Positions 1-7,981 of a DNA stretch of 64,000 bases are shown piece by piece (position 1 is the stretch's first letter; every line of letters begins with the position of its first letter). This DNA is from Desulfarculus sp. GTDB lineage: Bacteria; Desulfobacterota; Desulfarculia; Desulfarculales; Desulfarculaceae. Made by a program: the position numbers and the translations under genes. Below the pieces are notes generated by a model that saw only the letters and a list, made by a program, of their open reading frames with translations, did no database searches and was not told the origin of the DNA. The DNA lies in the NCBI GenBank assembly GCA_003605055.1, contig QZKP01000032.1, positions 1 through 64,000 of the forward strand, in the 5' to 3' direction.

Positions 1-1
1 A

Positions 2-82
2 AACGATGAATCCCGACCCCAAGGCATCCTTACCTTTCCAGTCAACTTCTTTTTGAAGGACCCAGTCGAATTCCACACCTAA
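2..82 (+). CDS. possible C-terminal end of a truncated gene
   Basis: An open frame runs in from the window edge for 26 codons and stops at TAA 80-82, reading NDESRPQGILTFPV and ending in DPVEFHT. The base composition is balanced, then turns sharply AT-rich right after the stop, as expected at a gene end. There is no domain to recognise in so short a piece, and chance openness cannot be excluded. Confidence 0.3.
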   Translation, partial: NDESRPQGILTFPVNFFLKDPVEFHT

Positions 83-368
83 CGACGAAGACCCAAAAAA
101 TAATGAATTAATATATAACACTATAAAATAACATTAATAAAAAGTTCTTATTTATCTAATAAAAGTTTTAATTTTAATGAAAAGCTAACAAGGTCTTGTA
201 CTTCAGCTCTGGGCCATCGCCTGGCGCCCAGCCTCCCGCCCCCGGGCCCCCAGCAAATGGCCAAGGCCTCCTGCAAAAGCACCTACGCTGAGGGGGCCGG
301 CGGGCCAAGACAAGGCTGCGCTATCGCTGTCAAGCTGAATGCAGAAAAGAGGAAGACCGGGCGCTGTA
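83..368. other. AT-rich intergenic stretch, no gene seen
   Basis: Bases from about 95 to 185 are almost entirely A and T, unlike the GC-rich surroundings, and hold no convincing reading frame. From about 210 the sequence returns to high GC, and the short ORFs there lack ribosome binding sites and protein-like composition. No clear terminator hairpin was found for the pyrR gene that ends here on the minus strand. The composition break suggests a junction with horizontally acquired DNA to the left. Confidence 0.55.
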
Positions 369-941
369 TTATTCCTGGTACTTGCCGGGCTCCAGCAGGG
401 CGTGGTCGCGGGCTGGGTCATCGAAGAGGTACACGTTTATTGATTCGCTGCGCTGGGTGGGTAGGGTCAGGCCCACCAGGTCCGGCTGCAGGGGCAGCTC
501 GCGGTGGCCGCGGTCCACCAGCACGGCCAACTCCACCCGGGCCGGCCGGCCCAGGGAGAAGATGGCCTCTAGGGCCGAGCGCACGGTGCGGCCGGTGAAG
601 ATCACGTCATCAACGAGTACGATCTCACGGCATTCCACGTCCCAGGGGATCACCGTGGCCCTGAGCTTGGGCACCTGGCGCAGGCGGGACCAGTCGTCGC
701 GGTAAAAGCTGATGTCCACCAGCCCCTTGGTCAGGCCCAGGTCCGGGCGGCCCAGGCGCCGGGCCATGGCCTGCTCCACCCGCCGCACCAGACGGTCTCC
801 GCCGGTGTGCACGCCTACCAGCCCCAGGCCGTTGGGCGCGGGGTGGCGCTCCAGCAGGCCCTGGGCCAGGGCGTCAATGCCCCGGGCGATATCCTGGGAA
901 TCGTAAACCAGGTTGATTTTGGGGCTTGTTTCCGCTTGCAT
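369..941 (-). CDS. pyrR: bifunctional PyrR: pyr operon regulator / uracil phosphoribosyltransferase
   Basis: PyrR is a type I phosphoribosyltransferase fold protein. In Gram-positives it binds pyr mRNA in response to UMP and also makes UMP from uracil and PRPP. The 190-aa product has the family length and the PRPP-binding signature around residues 107-119 (IVLVDDVIFTGRT), preceded by GVHTGGDRL near 44-51, a segment typical of PyrR. The start ATG at 941 lies about 125 bp from the divergent ridA start, so the two share a short intergenic control region. No pyr attenuator-like leader is visible near it, and no other pyrimidine gene is adjacent. In this lineage the RNA-regulatory role is therefore unproven, and the enzyme activity is the safer assignment. 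Confidence 0.92.
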   Translation of the reverse strand: MQAETSPKINLVYDSQDIARGIDALAQGLLERHPAPNGLGLVGVHTGGDRLVRRVEQAMARRLGRPDLGLTKGLVDISFYRDDWSRLRQVPKLRATVIPWDVECREIVLVDDVIFTGRTVRSALEAIFSLGRPARVELAVLVDRGHRELPLQPDLVGLTLPTQRSESINVYLFDDPARDHALLEPGKYQE

Positions 942-1066
942 CTGGCCTTTATGCCCTTGGCGTGCTTAAATCACGCCATAACCCTGGGGAAAGTTTGATT
1001 GTGTAGCAGTCTCGGGGCCGCCTGTCAAGGGCTTGCCGAGCTAATTGGTAATGAATGGAGGGCGTT

Positions 1067-1456
1067 ATGCAATCAGGTGCGGTGTACAGCGATCAGGCCC
1101 CGGCCGCGGTGGGCCCCTATAGCCAGGCCCGCTGGGCCGGCGACTTCTTGTTCGTCTCCGGCCAGATCGGCCTGGAGCCGGCCAAGGGCCAGCTTGTTAA
1201 CGGCGGGGTGCAGTTCCAGGCCATCCAGGCCATGCGCAACCTGGCGGCCATACTACAGGCCGCTGGCCTGGGCTGGACCCAGGTGGTCAAGGTCACCATC
1301 TTCCTGGCGAACATGGTGGACTTTGCCGTGGTGAACCAGGCCTATGCCAGCTTCTTTGAAGAGGGCGCGGCCCTGCCGGCCCGGGTCTGCGTGGCCGTGG
1401 CCGGCCTGCCCAAGGGTGCGCTGGTGGAGATAGAGGCCGTGGCCTGCAAGGGGTAG
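1067..1456 (+). CDS. ridA: RidA family enamine/imine deaminase
   Basis: RidA proteins hydrolyse reactive 2-aminoacrylate and related enamines released by PLP enzymes. The 129-aa product shows the family residues: GPYSQA (Tyr18), Arg106 in PARVCVAVAGLP, and Glu121 in EIEAVA, matching the E. coli positions that bind the carboxylate and activate water. The ATG at 1067 is preferred because GGAGGG at 1057-1062 is a Shine-Dalgarno for it. The in-frame ATG at 1055 overlaps that site and has none of its own. The gene is divergent from pyrR and is followed by about 100 bp before an unrelated accessory cassette. Confidence 0.93.
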   Translation: MQSGAVYSDQAPAAVGPYSQARWAGDFLFVSGQIGLEPAKGQLVNGGVQFQAIQAMRNLAAILQAAGLGWTQVVKVTIFLANMVDFAVVNQAYASFFEEGAALPARVCVAVAGLPKGALVEIEAVACKG

Positions 1457-1618
1457 TCGGCTGGTTCGCACCCGGGAGCGGGGAGCGCTGTTGGTCGTGG
1501 GGGCGGTAGGAAGGTGGGGAGGAAAAACCCTGAACTAGATTAATAGGCAGGCGCTGCGGCTTTGGCTATAGCACCTCTAGTATCCTCGGGCGTTCCAGGG
1601 TCAAACAGGGGTCGCGCC

Positions 1619-2410
1619 ATGGAGCTGGGCGGCAGCGAGTTTCTGAGGGGGTGGCGCTGGGTCAGTGGCAGGGGCCGCAATGATTGCCAACTCTGCGCCA
1701 GTCTGCACGGCAAGGAGTTCTATTTTCATCCCACCGCTGGGCAAACCTCTGTGCAGGACATGCCGGACGTGCCCCTGCACCCCAACTGCGACTGCACCAT
1801 TGACCCCATCATGGATCACGAGGCCATGGTCCGGGAGGAGGCCCGGGCAGCAGCCAGGAGAGGCGCCGCCAATGCAGGCAGGGAGGGCTCCGGCCAAAGC
1901 AGCCGGCCGCAGCAACCCAATGATCCCCAGGTCAGCGAATACTACTATAAGGGCAGGAAGGAGTTGTTCGGGCTTGCCTGGTGCAATGACGGCCGTTCGT
2001 GGTTGGATGGGCCGGCATATGGGAATTATGGGGGGCAGAGGTGGAGCAGGGGTAGGAATCCAGATAATATAAGGGAGGATGAGCCTCTAAATTATCAGGT
2101 AGAACCAATAGACAGAATGGATGAGGCTTTTCAAGATCACGATATTGGCTATGAAAACTGTAAAGGCCAAGAAGGGATATATCTCTATCGGTGTCAAATA
2201 GAGGTTGATAGGCGCTTGGTTGACAACCTACGCAGATTAAGTGATGATGGCACCAATTGGGAGAGGGAGTTTAAAGGTCCTGGGGACCGAGAACATGCGA
2301 AGCGATACCGCGACTGGGCTATATGGTATTTTGAGGGAAGGGTTGATCGCTACGATGTGGAGAAAAGCGAAAATTGGGGAGGAGAATATGAAGAAATAGA
2401 GGCACAATAG
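1619..2410 (+). CDS. putative toxin/effector: MuF-type Cys/His motif plus phospholipase A2-like domain
   Basis: The 263-aa product (19 more residues if a TTG at 1562 is used) has two recognisable parts. Near residues 22-59 is CxxC, then a linker with P-L-H-P-N-C-D-C, the pattern at the C-terminus of Mu gpF/SPP1 gp7-type phage head proteins and of polymorphic toxins that borrow that module. Near 132-202 is a PLA2-like core: a calcium-loop-like segment YGNYGGQRWS, the catalytic motif DEAFQDHDIGY (His174-Asp175) and a later EVDRRLVDNL supplying a second Asp (about 197), as in parvoviral and secreted PLA2. Base composition drops to AT-rich over the second half. A lipoprotein gene follows after 33 bp. 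The reading as an antibacterial phospholipase effector is inference; no signal peptide is seen. Confidence 0.6.
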   Translation: MELGGSEFLRGWRWVSGRGRNDCQLCASLHGKEFYFHPTAGQTSVQDMPDVPLHPNCDCTIDPIMDHEAMVREEARAAARRGAANAGREGSGQSSRPQQPNDPQVSEYYYKGRKELFGLAWCNDGRSWLDGPAYGNYGGQRWSRGRNPDNIREDEPLNYQVEPIDRMDEAFQDHDIGYENCKGQEGIYLYRCQIEVDRRLVDNLRRLSDDGTNWEREFKGPGDREHAKRYRDWAIWYFEGRVDRYDVEKSENWGGEYEEIEAQ

Positions 2411-2443
2411 TAATATATAGATACCATAAGGAAGAGGTCAGTC

Positions 2444-3553
2444 GTGCAAAGAAATAAATTGAATATGGTACAAGCTTTTGTACTAATTTTAGCCTTAGGT
2501 ATTTTTTGTACCGCCTGCATATCTCCCTATACGCCATATGAAATTAACTATAAAGCGTCCATACCGGAAGTGTATTGGGCCTCATTTTCACCAAACAATG
2601 ACGATATTGTTTTTTCAATGGGATGGGGCAGCCTCGGCGGCATTTTTCTAATGGACCGGCAAGGCAAAATAGTTAAATGGCTGCGCCGGAATACTAATAA
2701 GTGGTGGAGCAGTCATCCGGTTTTTTCGCCGGATGGCCAATGGATCGCCTTTGTATCTACAATGGCCGATAAGCACGGCGATATATTCATAATGGACAAG
2801 GAAGGAAATAATATTCGCAGATTAACGTCCACGGCTGATTATGACAGAGGTCCGGTCTTTTCGCCGGACGGGAAAAGAATATATTTTGTCCGTTCCAGGT
2901 ATTTCGGCAGCTATTCTCCCGTGGCCAGAAAAGGCCTTCACGAGAATGATATCTTCTATGTGGAGGTTAGTAGCGGCAGGGAGTTTGCGTTAACCGATAA
3001 CAAATTGTATCTACTAGATTCGTTGAATATCCTGCCCAGCGGAGACAAGTTATTGCTGGGCACATATAATCTAGTCCCGAGTATGGGAGGAGTAAAAGGA
3101 CCGCGGGAAAGTCAGAGAGGTTATAATTTGTGGTCAATAAATATTGCCAAACCACACCAATGGACACCGGTTATCCCTAAGTTAACAGTAGCAGCTCCTA
3201 TCAATTACAGTGCCTCTTATGATCCAGTCCTTTCTTTGAATGGTAAATATCTGGTTTTTACCTGTAGAGTAAAAGATGGCTATCAGATATTTATCGCTGA
3301 CATGAACACCATGGAAACGCATAAAATCGATACTTTCATTGGAATGAAGTCTCCAGTAAGTATTTCAATGAAAGCAAAAGAGATTTTGTTTGTCACCATC
3401 TCGCGGTTTCCGCCTTTCCACGTCCGCCAGGAAAGCAATCTCTGGATCGTCAACCGGGACGGCACGGGCCTGCGCAATTTCAGTCTGGACTTCTCGAGGG
3501 TGCTGGCCCCCAAGCAACCAAACAACACCTCGCAGACATCTGCAACCAATTAA
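2444..3553 (+). CDS. TolB/PD40-type beta-propeller lipoprotein, candidate partner or immunity protein
   Basis: The 369-aa product starts at GTG 2444 behind GGAAGAGG. Its N-terminus has a hydrophobic helix (about 8-24) ending in C-T-A-C, so Cys25 is the likely lipidated residue, although the -3 position is not canonical. After it come several WD40-like PD40 blades with the hallmark FSPDG (HPVFSPDGQWIAF, GPVFSPDGKRIYF), as in the TolB C-terminal propeller. It begins 33 bp after the PLA2-like gene, is similarly AT-rich and is followed 13 bp later by a third gene, so the three are probably one transcript. A periplasm-facing lipoprotein next to a phospholipase-like effector would suit an immunity role, as with lipase effectors of type VI secretion. 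That role is inferred, not shown. Confidence 0.6.
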   Translation: MQRNKLNMVQAFVLILALGIFCTACISPYTPYEINYKASIPEVYWASFSPNNDDIVFSMGWGSLGGIFLMDRQGKIVKWLRRNTNKWWSSHPVFSPDGQWIAFVSTMADKHGDIFIMDKEGNNIRRLTSTADYDRGPVFSPDGKRIYFVRSRYFGSYSPVARKGLHENDIFYVEVSSGREFALTDNKLYLLDSLNILPSGDKLLLGTYNLVPSMGGVKGPRESQRGYNLWSINIAKPHQWTPVIPKLTVAAPINYSASYDPVLSLNGKYLVFTCRVKDGYQIFIADMNTMETHKIDTFIGMKSPVSISMKAKEILFVTISRFPPFHVRQESNLWIVNRDGTGLRNFSLDFSRVLAPKQPNNTSQTSATN

Positions 3554-3566
3554 GGGGAGATGGACG

Positions 3567-4226
3567 ATGGACTCCGCGTTGAATCAACTAGCTGCGCAGA
3601 TAAATTCTATCGTTCTTGGCCGGCTAGCAGCCCAGCAAATTCGCGTGCGGGAAAAATGGGAGCCTCAGATAACTGAGTCCCTGGACAGCACTGCCGATGA
3701 ATGCCTGCGGGACATCAAAAAGACAATGGTCCAATACAGGCCGCTATTTGGTGGGCTAGCGACTCCGGCTTTGTTGCAACTGCGGCTGGGATTGAGCTTT
3801 GCCAACATCGTGCGGGAAAATGCGGCACAGGCCAAGGGCCTGCTCCGGGCCATGATCCAGAGCGAGGCCAAGGCTCTCAGCGACATAATCACCCTGAACG
3901 GCCTGGTGGGTGGCCGAGGGGGCCAGAAACCACCGGCCCTGGCCGAGCGCTTGGCCAATGAGTTGGCAGATGGCGCGGCCTTGGATAAAGCGACCGGCAA
4001 GAGCCTGCAACTTTTCAAAAAGCGTGTGTTCGCGGTTCTTGCCGAAGGCGATAGCTCCGAATTAGGTGCTTCGGAGCTTATGGAGCGTCTGGGCGCAGCA
4101 ACCACCTGGTGGCGGGGCCGTCTGCGGACCATCGCCAACACCGTTTTGTACGCTGCGGCCGCACAACTCAGGCGGACCGTGAACGAATACCTTTGGCGAG
4201 GGGCAAGTCAAGCGTCCGGATTTTAA
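3567..4226 (+). CDS. helical protein of unknown function, possibly MuF-like N-terminal half
   Basis: The start is ATG 3567, with GGGGAG at 3554-3559; an upstream in-frame extension overlaps the lipoprotein gene and is not needed. The 219-aa product is predicted to be mainly alpha-helical, without signal peptide or membrane segment. I do not recognise a named family. Its last 45 residues (TWWRGRLRTIANTVLYAAAAQLRR) resemble the region of MuF-type phage portal-associated proteins that lies just before the CxxC/HPNCxC module. That module is missing here but present in the gene at 1619. It ends 14 bp from the convergent peptidase gene. Composition is close to the chromosome, unlike the AT-rich middle gene. 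Confidence 0.5.
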   Translation: MDSALNQLAAQINSIVLGRLAAQQIRVREKWEPQITESLDSTADECLRDIKKTMVQYRPLFGGLATPALLQLRLGLSFANIVRENAAQAKGLLRAMIQSEAKALSDIITLNGLVGGRGGQKPPALAERLANELADGAALDKATGKSLQLFKKRVFAVLAEGDSSELGASELMERLGAATTWWRGRLRTIANTVLYAAAAQLRRTVNEYLWRGASQASGF

Positions 4227-4239
4227 CCCGCCCGCCCTT

Positions 4240-5256
4240 TCAATCCTTGCGCCCGGCTAAGTCCCTAAACGCCGGCCAGCCAGCCAGGCTCTCGGCGGCC
4301 AGCAGGCCCCGGATGATGGCCCGGCTCAGGCAGTCAGCGGCCGCGGCGCCGATCTGGCTGACGGCCAGGGCCGCGGGCGGTCCGAAGAAGCCGGGCGCCT
4401 GGGGCAGGGGCCGTTGGCCCGTGGCCAGGGCAAAGACCGTGTCGCCGTCGAACATGGTGTGGGCCGGCCGGATGGCCCGGACCAACCCGTCCTGGGCCAT
4501 CTGGGCCACCTTGGCGCACCGGGCCTTGCTCAGGGCGGCGTCCGTGGCCACCACGGCGATGGTGGTGTTCTTGGCAGGCTCGGCCTGGGGCGGCCAGGGC
4601 GGCAGCACCTTGGCCTGCTGTGCGGCCGGCCCGAACTCGCCGGCCAGCTCCTGGCCCAGCTCCCAGAAGCGGCCCGTGGCCGGGTCCAGAACCGAGCCCA
4701 GGCAGTTCACCGCCACCAGGGCGGCCACAGTCAGGCCGCTGTCCAGCACCAGACTGGCCGAGCCCAGGCCGCCCTTGACCCCCCCGGCCACCGCGCCGGT
4801 GCCCGCGCCGCAGCAGCCCATCTGCACCAGTCCGTTGGAGGTTGCCAGGCAGGCCCCACGGCCCCAGTCCGGGCCGATGGGCGGCACGAACTCCGGGCCG
4901 CGGCCCAAGTCATAGAGCACCGCGCCGGGCACGATGGGCGCCACGTGGCCCGCCTCGTCCAAGGGGAAGCCGATGCCCTGTTCGCTCAGCCAGCGCACCA
5001 CGCCGTCAGCGCAGGCTAGGCCGTACACCGAGCCGCCGCTGAGAACTATTGCCTGCACCTGCTCCACCAGGTTGACGGGATCGAGCAGGTCGGTCTCGCG
5101 GGTGCCGGGTGCGGCGCCGCGCACGTCCACGCCAGCCGTGGCGCCCGAGGGGCAGAGCACCACCGTGCAGCCGCAGACCGCGGCGCGGTCAGTGTAGGAG
5201 CCGACCTGGAGGCCGGCTACGTCGGTGAGGCAGTTGAGGGGGCCGGGCTGATTCAC
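4240..5256 (-). CDS. P1 family (S58, DmpA-like) peptidase
   Basis: S58 enzymes are Ntn-like hydrolases that cut themselves in front of a Ser or Thr and act as aminopeptidases or amidases on N-terminal D- or L-residues. The 338-aa product has the family blocks GAAPGTRETDLLDP (about 48-60) and LSGGSVYGL (72-80), the Gly-rich GTGAVAGGVKGGLGS, and a candidate self-cleavage site at N230-T231-T232 ahead of IAVVATDA. Length is normal. It stands alone on the minus strand, converging with the accessory cassette. The physiological substrate cannot be read from the sequence. Confidence 0.85.
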   Translation of the reverse strand: MNQPGPLNCLTDVAGLQVGSYTDRAAVCGCTVVLCPSGATAGVDVRGAAPGTRETDLLDPVNLVEQVQAIVLSGGSVYGLACADGVVRWLSEQGIGFPLDEAGHVAPIVPGAVLYDLGRGPEFVPPIGPDWGRGACLATSNGLVQMGCCGAGTGAVAGGVKGGLGSASLVLDSGLTVAALVAVNCLGSVLDPATGRFWELGQELAGEFGPAAQQAKVLPPWPPQAEPAKNTTIAVVATDAALSKARCAKVAQMAQDGLVRAIRPAHTMFDGDTVFALATGQRPLPQAPGFFGPPAALAVSQIGAAAADCLSRAIIRGLLAAESLAGWPAFRDLAGRKD

Positions 5257-5349
5257 GGTCTCTCCTTGCGCTGGTCTTATAATCCAGGGCCGAATGCGGC
5301 CTACTCATTATTACTTATTAGGCGCGGTCTGGGCTCTGTAAAAAGGCGC

Positions 5350-5380
5350 AAAAAAGGCCCCGGCCGAAGCGGCCGGGGCC
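5350..5380 (-). terminator. Rho-independent terminator of pckG
   Basis: Read on the minus strand this is a perfect GGCCCCGGCCG stem, CTT loop and CGGCCGGGGCC, followed by a run of six T. It starts about 25 bp after the pckG stop codon. Stem strength and U-tract are both excellent. Confidence 0.9.
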
Positions 5381-5405
5381 CTGGTTTCAGCGCGCGCTCA
5401 GGCCA

Positions 5406-7199
5406 TTAGCCCAGCCGCTTCTTGATCTCCTGGAGCTGGTTGGCCAGGCGGGCCGGCAGCCGGTCGCCGAACTTGGCGAAGTGCTTCTCGATGTCCGGCA
5501 GTTCGGCCTTCCAGGCGGCCGTGTCCACCTTGAACAGCTCCTCCATCACCGTGGGGGCAATGTGCAGGCCCTCCAGATCGAAGTCCTCCTTGCGGGGCAG
5601 GCGGCCGATGGGGGTGTCCACGGCGCCCACCTTGCCGTCCACTCGCTCACACATCCACTTGAGCACCCGGCTGTTCTCGCCGAAGCCCGGCCAGAGGAAC
5701 TTGCCTTCCGGGCTCTTGCGGAACCAGTTCACGTAGAAGATCTTGGGCGCCTTGCCGCCCAGGGTGTCGCCCATCTTGAACCAGTGGGCGAAGTAGTCGC
5801 CCATGTTGTAGCCGCAGAAGGGCAGCATGGCGAAGGGGTCGCGCCGCAGGTTGCCCACGGCGCCGATGTTGGCCGCGGTGGTCTCGCTGGCGGCGGTGGA
5901 GCCCATGAACACGCCGTGATCCCAGTTGTAGGCCTCGGTGACCAGGGGCACCACGCTGGCCCGGCGGCCGCCGAAGATGAAGATGTCAATGGGCACGCCC
6001 TCGGGCTTTTCCCAGTCCGAGCTGATGATGGGGCACTGAGAGGCGTGGGCGGTGAAGCGGGCGTTGGCGTGGGCGGCCACCTCCTTGCTGGCCGGGGTCC
6101 AGTCCCGTCCCTTCCAGTCTATGGCGTGGGCCGGCGGCTCGCCGTCCATGCCCTCCCACCACACGTCGCCGTCGTCGGTGACGGCGCAGTTGGTGAAGAT
6201 GGCGTTCTCCTTGATGCTGTCCATGGCCATGGGGTTGGACTTATAGGAGGTGCCCGGGGCCACGCCGAAGAAGCCGGACTCGGGGTTGATGGCGTACAGC
6301 CGGCCGTCCGGGCCGATCTTCATCCAGGCGATGTCGTCGCCGACGGTCTCCACCTTCCAGCCCTTGACCGTGGGCAGCAGCATGGCCAGGTTGGTCTTGC
6401 CGCAGGCCGAGGGGAAGGCGCCGGTGACGTGATACTGCCGGCCCTCGGGGCTGGTCAGGCGCAGGATGAGCATATGCTCGGCCATCCAGCCCTCGCGGCG
6501 GGCCATGGCCGAGGCGATGCGCAGGGCCAGGCACTTCTTGCCCAGCAGGGCGTTGCCCCCGTAGCCGGAGCCGTAGGACCAGATGAGGTTCTCGTCCGGG
6601 AAGTGGCTGATGTACTTCTTTTCGATGGGCGCGCAGGGCCAGGACACGTCCTTCTGGCCGGGCTTGAGCGGCGCGCCGATGGAGTGCAGGCAGGGGATGA
6701 ACTCGCCGTCGCTGCCCAGCACCTTCAGGACCCGGGTGCCCACCCGAGTCATGATGTGCATGTTGCACACCACGTAGGGGCTGTCGGTGATCTCAATGCC
6801 GATCTTGGCCAAGGGCGAGCCCACCGGGCCCATGGAGAAGGGGATGACATACATGGTGCGGCCCTGCATGCAGCCATCGTAAAGCTCGTTCATGGTCTTC
6901 TTGAGCTGGTCCGGGGCCATCCAGTTATTGGTGGGACCGGCCTCGATCTGCTGGGGGTAGCTGATGAAGGTGCGGTCCTCCACGCGGGCCACGTCCGAGG
7001 GATCGGAGCGGAAATGAAAGCTGTTGGGACGCTTGGGCAGGGGGACGGCCATGCCGGTGGCCAGCATTTCCTGCATCAGGCGGTCGTACTCCGCCTTGGA
7101 GCCGTCGCACCAATAGACCTTATCCGGTTTGCACTTGGCCGCGCACTCCTGGACCCATTTGTTCAGTTTCTGGTTGGCAGACGGTGTGGGTTGACTCAT
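5406..7199 (-). CDS. pckG: phosphoenolpyruvate carboxykinase (GTP)
   Basis: It interconverts oxaloacetate plus GTP with PEP, CO2 and GDP, the gluconeogenic or anaplerotic branch point. The 597-aa length fits the GTP-dependent family rather than the shorter ATP family. Visible motifs are the kinase-1a P-loop [10 protein letters not shown] (261-270) containing the hyper-reactive Cys of GTP enzymes, the substrate-binding YGSGYGGN (209-216) and the metal/GTP site around DDIAWM. The start ATG 7199 has GAGGAGG about 8 bp upstream. It is monocistronic, with its own terminator downstream. A roughly 250-bp gap lies between it and the next minus-strand gene. Confidence 0.97.
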   Translation of the reverse strand: MSQPTPSANQKLNKWVQECAAKCKPDKVYWCDGSKAEYDRLMQEMLATGMAVPLPKRPNSFHFRSDPSDVARVEDRTFISYPQQIEAGPTNNWMAPDQLKKTMNELYDGCMQGRTMYVIPFSMGPVGSPLAKIGIEITDSPYVVCNMHIMTRVGTRVLKVLGSDGEFIPCLHSIGAPLKPGQKDVSWPCAPIEKKYISHFPDENLIWSYGSGYGGNALLGKKCLALRIASAMARREGWMAEHMLILRLTSPEGRQYHVTGAFPSACGKTNLAMLLPTVKGWKVETVGDDIAWMKIGPDGRLYAINPESGFFGVAPGTSYKSNPMAMDSIKENAIFTNCAVTDDGDVWWEGMDGEPPAHAIDWKGRDWTPASKEVAAHANARFTAHASQCPIISSDWEKPEGVPIDIFIFGGRRASVVPLVTEAYNWDHGVFMGSTAASETTAANIGAVGNLRRDPFAMLPFCGYNMGDYFAHWFKMGDTLGGKAPKIFYVNWFRKSPEGKFLWPGFGENSRVLKWMCERVDGKVGAVDTPIGRLPRKEDFDLEGLHIAPTVMEELFKVDTAAWKAELPDIEKHFAKFGDRLPARLANQLQEIKKRLG

Positions 7200-7448
7200 T
7201 CTTACATGCCTCCTCAGGGCGCGAGGCCCTGCTTATGCAGAAAAGGGGCTGGCCGCCTGGACGCGTGCGGCTTTCCAAGCGGAATGGAAATACCAGCCGT
7301 AAAATAGGAATTAAAACCTAGTCTCGGCCGCCTTAGATTCTATTTTTTGCGCTCCGGCCCGTCAAGGAAATTGCCCGCCGTGCGCACACCGCCCGCCTCG
7401 GGGAACTCCGGCGGGTTGGGCCGCCCCTGGGCGTCGGCGACGGGCAGG

Positions 7449-7892
7449 TTAGGCAGGGTCCACGAGATGGCCTTGGTCGTCGAAGGGCAGGGGCCGGCCC
7501 AGACGGTAGGCCTGGGCCGTGGCCGTGGCCAGGCGCCGGCCGTCGGCCTGGCGCACTTCGGCCCGGTACAGGGCGATTTTGCGGGTGGCGTGCATCTCGG
7601 TCACCTCGGCCAGCACCCGGACTCCGGGCTCGGCCGGGGCCAGGTAGTAGATGCTCAGTTGCTGGGCCACCGCGATGCTGCCGTGGGCGTTGCAGGCCAG
7701 CTGAAAGGCCTCGTCCAGCAGGGAGAACACCGCCCCGCCGTGCAGCCGGCCGAAGATGTTGTTCAGCTCCGGGCGGTAGTCCATGGCCACCAGGGCCCGG
7801 CCCGGTTCAATCTCCAGGACCTCCATATTCAGCAGCCGGCGGAACTCCTCGTTCTGGGTCCGCTGCCAAAGCTTTTGCACGGCCTCGTCCAC
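7449..7892 (-). CDS. PaaI-type hotdog thioesterase
   Basis: These small tetrameric enzymes hydrolyse acyl- or aryl-CoA thioesters. The 147-aa product holds the signature NNIFGRLHGGAVFSLLDEAF, where HGG and the acidic residue on the following helix form the active site, then a typical five-strand hotdog pattern ending at RPLPF. I chose GTG 7892 because AGGGAGG lies 6 bp upstream. A longer in-frame start at 7943 adds a low-complexity tail and runs into the divergent promoter. The substrate is unknown. Confidence 0.82.
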   Translation of the reverse strand: MDEAVQKLWQRTQNEEFRRLLNMEVLEIEPGRALVAMDYRPELNNIFGRLHGGAVFSLLDEAFQLACNAHGSIAVAQQLSIYYLAPAEPGVRVLAEVTEMHATRKIALYRAEVRQADGRRLATATAQAYRLGRPLPFDDQGHLVDPA

Positions 7893-7981
7893 GCCTGCCC
7901 TCCCTGTTGGGGTCCGCTGGGCTTTCCTGCGGTAAGATAACACGTAACCGCCCCTGGCTCACAGAACCTAAGGAGGTTTTT

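Noticed and set aside
942-1054. PyrR-type attenuator or riboswitch in the pyrR-ridA gap
   Set aside because: No anti-terminator/terminator pair or conserved RNA motif could be made out in this short gap.
1055-1066. ATG 1055 as ridA start
   Set aside because: It overlaps the GGAGGG that serves ATG 1067, and the four extra residues are not part of the family.
5481-7307. 608-aa open frame on the plus strand
   Set aside because: It lies antisense to pckG, whose motifs are unmistakable. The translation is Gly/His/Ala/Val-rich with no domain, a usual by-product of high-GC codon use.
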